64,000 bases of DNA, taken from contig NC_062232.1 in the NCBI RefSeq assembly GCF_902686445.1, positions 71,441,440-71,505,439 on the forward strand. Direction: 5' to 3'. This stretch comes from Sciurus carolinensis. Taxonomy: Eukaryota; Chordata; Mammalia; Rodentia; Sciuridae. Below the pieces are notes generated by a model, which made no database searches, had not been told where the DNA came from, and was given only the letters and a program-made list of their open reading frames with translations. This document shows positions 22,626 through 32,385 of this stretch, in pieces; position 1 is the first letter of the stretch; every line of letters starts with the position of its first letter. The translations under genes and the position numbers were made by a program.

Positions 22626-23495
22626 ATGAAAAAACAAGAGAAGAAAGTGTCCCAAACAAACCTAGATGCTACATCAATAAAATCCAATGACAGCATGGCA
22701 GAAGAAATGTCAGAAGGGAGTTCAGAATGTACATAATTAAAATGATCAGAGAAGCAAACAATGAGATAACAGAGCAAATGCAGGCATTGAATGATTGTAC
22801 CAACCAACAGTTAAAAGAACAAATTCAGGAAGCAAATGATCATTTTAATAAAGAGATGAGATTCAAAAAAAAATGAAGGAAACAAACCAAATTAAAAACT
22901 CCATAGAAAATATAATCAATATGCTAGAATGCCAGGAAAACAGAACCTCAGACATTGAAGACAAAATATTTAATATTGAAAACAAAGTTGACCAAACAGA
23001 GAGACGGTAAGAAATCATGAACAGAATCTCCAAGAATTGTGGGATATCATGAAAAGATGAAATTTAAGAATTATTGGGATTAAGGAAGGCATAGAGGTTC
23101 AAACCAAAGGAATAAACAATATATTCAATGAAATAATATCAGAAAATTTCCCAAACATGAAGAATGAAACAGAAAATCAAATAAAAGAGGCTTGCAGGAC
23201 ACCAAATGTATAAAATTACAACAGACCCACACCAAGGCACATTATAATGAAAATGGCTAACATACAAAATAAACATAAAATTTTAAAGGGTGGAACAGAA
23301 AAAAATCAAATTACATTCAGGGGGAAACCAACACGGATATCAACAGATTTCTCAACCCAGACCATAAAAGCTAGAAGGTTCTTGAACAGCATTTTTCAAG
23401 CTCTGAAAGAAAATGGATGCCAACCAAGAATCTTATACCCAGCAAAACTTATCTTCAGATTTGTCGATGAAATAAAATACCTCCATGATAAATAA
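22626..23495 (+). pseudogene. L1-A ORF1 (RNA-binding protein), broken
   Basis: ORF1 encodes the trimeric coiled-coil/RRM/C-terminal-domain RNA chaperone of the L1 particle. The start used is the ATG at 22626 (MKKQEKK-like), collinear with the ATG at 46500 in copy B. The N-terminal coiled-coil region is interrupted. The C-terminal domain stays open at 23247-23495, with residues NQITFRGKPTRISTDFSTQT and the conserved PRILYPAKL block. Stops (for example the TAA after GAGAGACGG near 23010 and TGA near 23060) make it non-functional. Confidence 0.85.
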
Positions 23496-23669
23496 AAGCT
23501 AAAGGAATTTACAAATAGAAAGGCAGCACTACAAAACATTCTCAGGGAAATATTCTATGAGGAAGAAATGAAAAACAACAATGTAAGTCAGCAAAGGGAG
23601 GAACTATCCTAAAGTAATAGCCAAATAAAAGAGAAACTAAGTCAAGTTAAAAACCAAAAATAAGACAAA

Positions 23670-26600
23670 ATGACTGGGAATACAAATCATATCTCAATAA
23701 TAACTCTGAATATTAAAGGCCTGAACTCATTAATCAAAAGATATAGACTGGCAGATTGGATTAAAAAGAAAGATCCAACAATATGCTGCCTGCAGGAGAC
23801 TCATCTCATAGAAAGAGATACCAACAGACTAACGGTGAAAGGATGGGAAAAAACATACCATGCGCACGGGCTCAGTGAAAAAGCAGGATTTTCCATCCTC
23901 ATATCAGATAAAGCAGACTTCTAGCCAAAATTAGTTAGGAAGGATAAAGAAGGACATTTCATACTACTTGAGGGAAGCATAAATCAGCAAGACATAATAA
24001 TCATAAATATTTATACCCTAAAAAATGGTGCATTCATGTATGTCAAACAAATCCTTCTTAATTCCAGGGAAAAAATACACCACAATACAATAATACTAGA
24101 TGACTTTAATATACCTCTCTCCCACTGGACAGAACTTCCAAACAAAAATTGAACAAAGAAACCATAGATCTCAATAACACAATTGATAATTTGGACTTAA
24201 CAGACATATGAAATATTCCATCCATCAATGAGAGAATACACTTTCTTCTCAACAACACATGGATCCTTCTCTAAAATAGACCATATGTTATGCTACAAAG
24301 CTACTCTTAGCAAATACAAAAAGATAGAGATACTATCTTGTATTCTATCAGATCATAATGGAATGAAATTAGAAATCAATGATAAAATAAAAAACAAAAT
24401 ATTCCAACTTCTGGAGATTAAATAATACACTATTTAATGACACATGGATAGCAGAAGACTTTAGGGAGGAGATAAAATATCCTATATGTAAATGAGAACA
24501 ATGATACCACATATCAAAATCTCTGGGATGCTATGAAAGCAGTACTAAGAGAAAAATTCATTGCATGGAGCACATTCAATAAAACAGAGAAACAACATGT
24601 ATCCCATTTGTTTACAATAAAGAAAAGAAGAAAAATTCAACAAATAAACCACCCAACAGTACAGCTCAAAGCCCTTGAAAAAGAAGAACAGAACAACAAC
24701 AAAAGTAGTAGAAGAAAGGAAATAGTTAAAATTGGAGCTGAAATCAATTAAATTGAAACAAAAGAAACAATTTGAAAAATCAACAAAACAAAAGGGTGGT
24801 TCTTTGAAAAAATAGACAAAATTGATAAACTCTTTAGACACACTTACCAAGAGGAGAAAGAAAACTCATATTACTAAAATTTGTAATGCAAAAGGAAATA
24901 TCAGGACAGACACTATTGAAATACAAAACATAATTAGATGCTATTTTGAAAATCCGTACTCCAACAAAATAGAAAATCTCAAAGACATCGACGGGTTTCT
25001 AAAGTCATATGATCAACCCACACTGAATCTGGAAGATATACACAATTTAAATAGATCAGTTTGAAACAATAAAATAGAATCAGCCATCAAAAGCCTCCCA
25101 ACCAAAAAAAGCATCCAACCAGATAGATACTCACCTGAGTTCTACAAGACCTTCAAAGAAGAACTCATTCCAATACTCCTCAAAGTATTCCATTGAAAGA
25201 AAAGGAGGGAACCCTTCCAAACTCATTCTATGAAGCTAATATCACCCTGATACCAAAACCAGACAGAGACACATCAAGGAAAGGAAACTTCAGATCAATA
25301 TCCCTAATGAACATAGATGCAAAAATTCCTTAAAAAATGTAGCAAATCACATTCAAAAGCATATTAAAAGCTAGTGCACCATGATCTAGTGGGTTTCTTC
25401 CCAGGGATGCAAGGTTGGTTCAATACCTGAAAATCAATAAATGTAATTCACCACATCAACAGACTTAAATTTAAGAATCATATGATTATTTCATTAGATG
25501 CAGAAAAAGCATTTGATAAAATGGAGTGCCCCATCATGCTCAAAACACTAGAAAAAATAGAGATAGTAGGAACATTGCTCAACATTGTGAAGACTATCTA
25601 TGCTAAACCCATGGACAAAATCATTCTAAATTGAGACAAACTGAAAACTTTCCCCTAAAAATTGGATCAAGACAGGGATGCCCTTTTTCACCACTTCTAT
25701 TCAACATTGTCGTTGAAACTCAAGCCAGAGCAATCAGACAGATCAAAGAAATTAAAGGGATATGAACAGGAAAAGAAGAACTCAAGTTATCAATATTTGC
25801 CAATGACATGATTCTATATTTAGAGGAGTCAAAAAATTCTTCCAGAAAAATTCAAGAACTCATAAATGAATTCAGCAAAATAGCAGGATATAAAATCAAC
25901 ATTCATAAATCTAGTACATTTTTATTCATAAGTAATAAATCCTCTGAAAGAGAAATTAGGAAACCTAACTCATTCACAATAGCCTCAAAAAAAAAAAAAC
26001 TTGGGAATCGATCAAACAAAAAAGGTGAAAGAACTCTACTAAGAGAACTAAAAAACACTAAAGAAAGAAATTAAAGAAAACCTTAGAAGATGGAAAGATC
26101 TCCCATGTTCTTGGATAGGCAGAATTAATATTGTCAAAATGGCCTTACTACCACTATACAAATTCAATGCAATTCTAATTAATATTCCAATGATATACTT
26201 CATAGAAATAGAGCAAACAATCGTGAAATTAATTTAGAAGCATAAGAGACCCACAATAACCAAAGGAGTCCTTAGCAGAAAGAACAAAGCAGGTGGTATC
26301 ACAATACCAGAACTTCAACTATACTGCAGAGCAATAGTAACAAAAACTGCATGGTATTGGCACCAAAATAGATAGGTAGACCAATGGTACAAAATAGAGG
26401 ACACAGAGACAAACCCACATAAATACAATGATCTCATATTAAACCAAGGTGCCAAAAACACACAATGGAGAAAAGATAACCTCTTCAACAAATGGTGCAG
26501 GGAAAACTGGAAATCCATATGCAGCAAAATGAAACTAAACCCCTATCTCTCACCTTGCACAAAACTCAACTCAAAATGGATCATAGACCTTGGAATTAGA

Positions 26601-27502
26601 CCAGACACCCTTCATCTTATAGAAGAAAAAGTAGGTCCAAAACTTCAACTTGTTGGCTTAGGATCGGACTTCCTTAACAGGACTCCCATAGCACAAGAAA
26701 TAAAAGCAAGAATCAATAACTGGGATAGATTCAAACTAAAAACTTTCTCTCAGCAAAGGAAACTATCAACAATGTGAAGAGAGAGCCTACAGAGTGGGAG
26801 AATACCTTTGCCAATCATACTTCAGGTAGAGCACTAATTTCCAGAATATATAAAGAACTCAAAAAACTCTACACCAAGAATACAAATAACTCAATCAACA
26901 AATGGGCTAAGGAAATGAACAGACACTTCACAGAAGAAGATCTACAAGCAGTCAACAGATATATGAAAAAATGTTCAACATCTCTAGTAATAAGAGAAAT
27001 GCAAATCAAAACTACCCTAAGATTCCATCTCAACCCAATTAGAATGGTGATTATCAAGAATACAAGCAACAATAGGTGTTGGCGAGGATGTGGGGAAAAA
27101 GTTATATTTATACATTGCTGGTGTGGTTGCAAGTTGGTGTAGCAGTATGGAGATTCCTTTGAAAACCTGGAATGGAACCACCATTTGTCCCAGTTTTCCC
27201 ACTCCTTGGCCTATACCCAAAGGAGTTAAAATCAGCATACTACAGAGATGCAGCCACATCAGTGTTCATAGCTGCTCAATTCACAATAGCCAGATTGTGG
27301 AACCAACCTAGATGCCCCTCAATTGATGAATGAATAAAGAAACTGTGGTATATATATACAATGGAATATTACTCAGCCATAAAAATATAATAAAATCATG
27401 GCATTTGCAGGCAAATGGATGAAAAGGGAGAATATCATGCTAAGTGAGATAAGCCAATCTCAAAAAACCAAAGGACGAATTATCTCTCTGATAAGCGGAT
27501 GA
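23670..27502 (+). pseudogene. L1-A ORF2 (endonuclease/reverse transcriptase), broken
   Basis: ORF2 encodes the APE-type endonuclease and reverse transcriptase that copy L1 RNA at the nicked target. The start at 23670 gives MTGNTNHISIITLNIKGLNS, the endonuclease N-terminus with its Asn; CCLQETHL near 23790 holds the catalytic Glu. The C-terminal endonuclease motif SDHNG is near 24350. The reverse transcriptase core at 25796-25807 reads FAND where active copies have FADD, so a catalytic Asp is lost. A 37-nt L1-tail patch (24585-24621) interrupts the linker. The natural end matches LISG-stop at 27500. Many stops and frameshifts occur; no product is expected. Confidence 0.9.
24585..24621 (+). repeat. 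37-nt L1 3'-tail patch inside L1-A ORF2
   Basis: The bases CAGAGAAACAACATGTATCC and the following 17 (ending CAATAAA) are the terminal L1 3'UTR motif, here inside ORF2. Copy B reads straight from CAATAAAA to GAAGAAATAATC at the same place (about 48460-48480). The patch is identical over 37 bases to 4632-4668. It is bounded by the short direct repeat CAATAAA and has no poly(A). Confidence 0.9.
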
Positions 27503-27716
27503 TGACACATAATGGGGGATGGGAACAGGGCAAGAATGGAGGAAGGAGGGACTATATAGAGGGAAAAGAGGAGCGGGAGGGGTGGGGGGAAGGACAAAAT
27601 AACAGAATGAATCAAAAACTATTACCCTAGGTAAATGTGTGATTACACAAATGGTATGCCTTTACTTCATGTACAAACAGAGAAACAATAAGTGTCCCAT
27701 TTGTGTACAATAAAAT
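27503..27716 (+). other. L1-A 3'UTR with G-rich purine tract and polyadenylation signal
   Basis: After the ORF2 stop comes a purine-rich stretch with G-runs (GGGAGGGGTGGGGGGAAGG near 27577), then a conserved segment ending in CAATAAAA. Rodent and primate L1 3'UTRs carry such G-quadruplex-prone tracts. Confidence 0.8.
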
Positions 27717-28057
27717 AAAGTACTTTTTATTGGAAATAAAGGAAGAATGTCTTCATAGAAACTCAAAAATATTCAAGGCCACCCTATTACAATACTCAAA
27801 GTTACAAGAATACAAATTTATTTCAAAGACTTTTGTTTATGAAAAGGGCACCCTTCCTGGGGTGCCTTGTTTGCTCAGGGCTCTCTAGGGAATTATTTCC
27901 CTTGGAATGATTTTCCCCTGAATTCAGCTTATAAGTCATTCATACATTGCTATTGTTGTATTGGCATGGTTCAAGCCTGCTCAGTTATAGCTCATGCAAG
28001 AAGCAAGTACATGGCTTATCTTTTTAAAATATATTCCTTTGTTTAATTTATTTATTT
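27717..28057. other. Unassigned sequence
   Basis: No gene or clear repeat. The short frame at 27703-27888 starts within the L1 tail and is chance. Confidence 0.4.
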
Positions 28058-28140
28058 TTGCCTGGTGCTAAGAATAGAACCCAGTTTCTCACATGTCCTA
28101 GGCAAGGCTGTACCACTGAACCACAAATTAATTCCCTACA
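28058..28140 (-). repeat. Degraded ID-like SINE, antisense
   Basis: GGTGCTAAGAATAGAACCCA and GGCAAGGCTGTACCACTGAA are the antisense ID B-box and A-box regions. Confidence 0.6.
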
Positions 28141-28239
28141 GTGTACATTTTGCTAAAGAGCAAAGACCTGATGTAGAACTGAGATAGCCATGGAAGTCTT
28201 TATTTACCCATTCTAATGATCATGCTGAATAAACTTCAA

Positions 28240-28860
28240 ACATGTTACTCAGAATAGCACACAAGTTTATTAAAAGGAAGAAGAAAATATTAAAAGGGAG
28301 CACTTACAAGGGACAAAGTGAGTCCTCTCACAGAACAGATGGATGATGTTCCTCTCTTGCCCTCCTGTTTTATTGGGGGCCTAAGGAAGTTTGCAGAAAG
28401 TTCTACCCAGTTCTAAATCTTGACTTTTTGACTGACAGCAAAATAGCATCAGACTTCGAAGTCCCCACTACGTGTGGTCTTACCCCATGGAGGGAAGAAT
28501 TTCATTTTATAGTGATGTGCTAAAGATCCAAGGCAGCTATGTGTCACTTGGGCCCACACTGACCAGTACTAATTGGAACTTGTTCTTACAGATTTTATGG
28601 TAAGTGGGCTTTGTCTATTTCCTTGAGTTATGATATCTGTGAAAAGATCAAAAGTCTCTCCATTCTTTGTAAATTCTGTTCTTCTTTTGGGCAGGGAGAA
28701 ACCTTTTAGGCCTGCATCTCTCTTGCAGATTACAGGTTGTTTCCTGAGGAATGTAGCATATCCTATTGACTTAAGTCAGGAAAGGTTGTAGGTAAATTGC
28801 TTTCTAAAGAAAGGATGTGGAGGTCATCACAGTAGGTCCAATTTATGTAATTAACCCTTT
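28240..28860 (-). repeat. Possible antisense LTR-like repeat, unassigned
   Basis: The segment has a retroviral-LTR feel read on the minus strand, with a polyadenylation-like motif (TTTATT near 28265, AATAAA on the minus strand) and moderate GC. I cannot name a family or find its ends. Confidence 0.3.
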
Positions 28861-28869
28861 AACCTTATG

Positions 28870-29240
28870 TTTTCCCTATTCATATGTATCTGTTACCTAT
28901 CAAATGTGATACTAGTTTGGTGTGCATGTAGGACAAAAGAGGTAGGAGGTCATGGAGGCTTCCAACAAGATTTCAAAATAAAATCATGTTCATCAGAGTC
29001 AGAATCCCTCCAAGAAGCCCTTGACAGGGCAATGCATGGAGCTGAGAGAGTGAAGCAGAAGGTATAGGAGATACAAGAGGAAGATAGAGGTGCCAGCAAT
29101 GTGGAATGCCTGCCAAGTGAACCTGCACAGTATGTAAAATCTGCCTGAGTGAATGCCACTGTGATAGATAGTAGATAGACATGAATGGTAGGAAACTCTA
29201 AAGAGATACTGTGCTGGCTCCCTAGCGTGCTTCTCCTCCA
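28870..29240 (+). mobile_element. MaLR-like internal fragment (part 1)
   Basis: GGTAGGAGGTCATGGAGGCT and the following 250 bases resemble the internal region of the MaLR provirus at 6.45-6.75 kb (GGTCATGGAAGTTTCC, TGTGG-ATG-CTGC order). It carries overlapping short frames on both strands (28867-29067 plus; 28950-29247 minus), all chance. Confidence 0.5.
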
Positions 29241-29244
29241 CACA

Positions 29245-29765
29245 CACAGGTATACTTTCTTTGAAATAAAATCAACTTACCTGAGTTTGTCTGGCCCAAT
29301 TATTACTTAAATCAACAAAATATTCTACATTTTTATCTCTATAACTATTTCTAGGTCCTCTCTCCTCATTAGAAGAACACAGTTACCCTGGAGATGGGAC
29401 TTTAAAGACCTTCATACAAATCAAAGATTTCAGGACTCAGGAAGTCTGGATGACTAAAAGCAAAGACCTTGACCATAAAATAACAATAGGAACTTAAAAT
29501 TATGATACAATCTTATTGTCACTCAAAAGTTGAGAGGTGGTGCCTGGGCAGAATTATCTCTCTAGGAACTTCCCTAAAACAACCAATAAACCTGAGAAAC
29601 AGAGACGTCTTATTGTCACTCTCCTCTCTGAGATAACCTCTCTTACTTGATACTGTCTCTTTTTTCTCTTCTCCTTTCTCTTCTTATAAACTTTGTTATG
29701 CTTTTATTAACTCTCATGGCTCAGTTGAAATTTTCTCATGCAACAGCACAAGAGCCAAGAACACA
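29245..29765 (+). repeat. Possible LTR interrupting the MaLR region
   Basis: Features that suggest an LTR are a CCAAT motif (AACAACCAATAAACC near 29580), a pyrimidine-rich stretch, a TATA-like CTTATAAAC near 29685, and TTATTAACTC after it. The ends are not defined. It lies between two MaLR-like internal fragments. Confidence 0.35.
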
Positions 29766-29769
29766 ATGC

Positions 29770-29995
29770 AATCCCCTGTAACATATGTGGACTTCAACCT
29801 GGCAAGAGTGCACAAGCATGTGGTAGTCCGTATTTCATTACATCATATCCAGGATACTGAAAAGGAACAAGATTTAATATTTGCCCTGCTGGGTTTGGGT
29901 CTTTCATTGTTCCAAGTCCTTCTTTCTATTTCCCTCTCTCTCCCCATTGAATAAGATCTTTCCCTGTTCTACCTTTCCTTGTTCTGCCATTAAAT
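29770..29995 (+). mobile_element. MaLR-like internal fragment (part 2), tentative
   Basis: GCCCTGCTGGGTTTGGGTCT within this stretch is of the type seen in MaLR internal regions. The frame at 29766-29954 is short and without a known domain. Confidence 0.4.
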
Positions 29996-30133
29996 CTTTT
30001 TTTTTTTTTTACAAGTTACTAGCTTTTAATTTTCAAAGTCAAAAAAATTTATACTTTTAACACAATTTATACTTCATCCTGCAGGCAGTGATGAACCATA
30101 GATTTTTTAATATGAAAGTAAAATTATTTAAAT

Positions 30134-30590
30134 ATTATTTTTTATTTTTTACAGACTGCATTTTGATTCATTGTACACAAATGGGGAACATCATTTCATT
30201 TCTGTGGTTGTGCACAATACAGATTCATATAATTCAACAGATGAATGGATAAAGAAACTGTGGTATATATACACAACGGAATATTATTCAGCCATAAAGA
30301 AGAATAATATTATGGCCTTTGCGGATAAATGGATGGAATTGGAGAATATCATGCTAAATGAAGTAAGTCAATCCCAAAAAACCAAAGGCCAAATGTTTTC
30401 CCTGATAAGTGGATGATGATATATAATGAGGGTGGAGGGGTGTGGGGGAGAGAAGAATGGAGGAACTTTACATAGAGTGAAATGAGAGGAAGGGGGTTAT
30501 GAAAAATGGTGGAATGAGACAGACATCATTACCCTATGTAAATATATGATTATACAAATGATATGAATCTACATCATGCACAACCATCAT
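30134..30590 (-). mobile_element. L1 3' end with 5' inversion, minus orientation
   Basis: Positions 30134-30233 are the antisense of the last 90 or so bases of an L1 3'UTR plus its tail (T-run, ACAGACTGCATTTTGATTCA, compare 52738). At about 30238 the sequence flips to sense: end of ORF2 (GATGAATGGATAAAGAAACT) and 3'UTR up to GCACAACCATCAT (about 30590). Read on the minus strand this is an inverted upstream part followed by the sense 3' end with poly(A), as in twin priming. The two parts overlap by about 26 bases of L1. The ORF2 end is open at 30171-30416 (residues KKLWYIYTTEYYSAIKKNNI). Confidence 0.75.
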
Positions 30591-30639
30591 CTCTTTTAAG
30601 TACATCATTTTACTTTAGATTTTTACAAGCACACACAGC

Positions 30640-30769
30640 TGACTTTGGCTTAAATGGTTGAAGAAACTTTGAACTTGAACTTTTGAGTAATACTGAACCA
30701 ATTAAGACTTTCAGACTCCAGGAATAGAATTAATGCGTTTTCCATTCAAGATGGACATGAATATTTGAT
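30640..30769 (+). mobile_element. MaLR internal region, 3' end
   Basis: TTAAGACTTTCAGACTCCAG and CAAGATGGACATGAATATTT are typical of the last part of rodent MaLR internal sequence, directly before an LTR. Confidence 0.65.
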
Positions 30770-31157
30770 TGACAAGGGCATAAATTATAATTTGTATTTT
30801 AAATATCCCCAAAAATCCATGTGTTAATGGATTAATCCCCAGGTTTGAACTATTAGGAAGTGGTAAAAACTTTGAGAGGTGAAACCTAGTGGGAAGCACT
30901 TAAAACAGGGAGAACATGCTTCAAAGGGGATTTTAGGACCCCTTTCTCTGACTCTTTCTTTTCTATCCTGGCCCTACCTAAGTAGTTTTACTCTGACACA
31001 CAGTCCCAACTGTAGATATGAAGCCTCTCCACCACAACCCTAAAATGTATTGGTCCACCTGAAAATGGATGAGAATATCGAAAACCACAAACCAAACTTA
31101 ACCTTTCATATGTTGCTTATCTAAGGTAAATAAATAAGAAAGCAGACTAACACATTG
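30770..31157 (+). repeat. MaLR 3' LTR
   Basis: CCATGTGTTAATGGATTAAT, AACTATTAGGAAGTGGTAAA, GGTGAAACCTAGTGGGAAGC and GAATATCGAAAACCACAAACC lead to the end AGCAGACTAACACA. This is the layout and terminal CTAACACA of MaLR LTRs. It is preceded by MaLR internal sequence in the same orientation, so it is the right end of a broken provirus rather than a solo LTR. Confidence 0.85.
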
Positions 31158-31672
31158 TTCCTGGACTGGGAACTTCAATATTGTTTCTCAGTCCTGTCCC
31201 CCTTATTTCTGTGGTTCAAGATGGTCACAGTGTGCAATATTTCCTTTACCCACAGGAAATGCTATGGAGGACTACATTTGGACATTTTCCATCCCCAGAT
31301 CAGTTAGGCTTTGATGAAACTCCAATAGGTTAGAATACAATTATTTTTCCCTTGAGTAAGACCTCAAGATAATGAGAAACATTATCTGGCATGTTTCAAA
31401 ATGCTTACTCTTTCCCTCCCCCTGCTGGGAACACAGGAAACTTTTCTCTTCATGATGAGAACCTTGTTAAGTTCTTGGAGGGAAAACTCACAAAAATATG
31501 GGCCCCTCTTTATAATTGTCACTTTTGTAGTTTTAAAAAATTAACTCTCCACATTAATTGTCCACAATGAACACATTAATTGTCCACAATGAGCCTCCAG
31601 TAATTTTGCAATTATACTTTAGAATTTTCTACCTTGGTATAGTTTTGATGTTGAGCTTTAGTCATAAGGATT

Positions 31673-31710
<38 letters not shown>

Positions 31711-32175
31711 GTGATTTTCTGCTGCCTAATTTTGGAGACATTGATTTGCTCTATGACTTCCCTTTTGTGATGGATCTAACAAAAGTAGTAGAGTATCATT
31801 TTACTGAACATTTTGCTTATTATAATGGAGAAATGATTTCTAAAATCCTTACATGTTGTGCTAAAAATTGAAATTTAATTTGATTGTTTTTACCAAAATT
31901 CTCCAGTTGTAATTTTGAGATGGTAGTCTCATATACTCCTAGCATAAAAATTTGAATAGCTACAATGTGAATGTTTGAAAAGGAATGTTCACTGAATTTT
32001 CTTTGAAGAATTAGTAATATAAGTAAAAATTCCCTCATTCTGTTTATAGGATCTCTCACTTATAATTGTATTAAGGTTGTTACTTATAATTTCATTAATT
32101 CCAATGTCAAGTACAATGTTTTTATCATTTACATAAAGAACTATATAATAAAATTGAATACATAGAGATTTCTTT
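31158..32175. other. Unassigned sequence with a (TG)n run
   Basis: Nothing coding was recognised. The frames at 31558-31871 (plus) arise from the (TG)n tract (runs of cysteine and valine). Confidence 0.5.
31673..31709. repeat. (TG)n microsatellite
   Basis: About 18 uninterrupted TG units. Confidence 0.97.
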
Positions 32176-32385
32176 TGTGCCAAACATCATGGCACATTCC
32201 TGTAATCTCCACTTCTTAGGAGACTGAGGTAGGAGGATGTCCAGTTCAAGGCCAGCTTAGGCAACTAAGCAAGACCTTATCTCTAAATTCAAGAAAAAAA
32301 AAGAGAAAAGGATAGAGATGTAACTTAGTGGTACAGCTCCCCAAGTTAAGCACCAGTATCACACCAAAAAACAAAACAAAGCAGA
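32176..32385 (+). repeat. B1-dID-like SINE
   Basis: The B1-like half (CATCATGGCACATTCCTGTA, GACTGAGGTAGGAGGATGTC) is followed by an A-rich linker and a degraded ID half (GATAGAGATGTAACTTAGTG) with an A-rich tail. Confidence 0.8.

Larger units (their letters stand above)
21780..27716 (+). mobile_element. Long L1 copy A (near full-length, dead)
   Basis: Order: partial 5'UTR (21780-22625), ORF1 remnant (22626-23495), ORF2 remnant (23670-27502), 3'UTR with G-rich purine tract (27510-27600), and the tail ...TTTGTGTACAATAAAA. It is homologous to copy B at 44.8 kb from about 21833 onwards. Both ORFs have many stops and shifts. The left end abuts an antisense retroviral fragment, and I find no matching target-site duplication, so the 5' end may be truncated or rearranged. 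Confidence 0.92.

Noticed and set aside
24228..24850. Antisense frame 24545-24850 as a gene
   Set aside because: It is the reverse of A-rich L1 ORF2 sequence, which gives long phenylalanine/serine-rich antisense frames.
21780..27716. Target-site duplication around L1-A
   Set aside because: Bases after the tail (TAAAGTACTTTTTATTGG) do not recur before 21780.
31558..31871. Cysteine/valine-repeat protein
   Set aside because: It comes from a (TG)n microsatellite read in frame.
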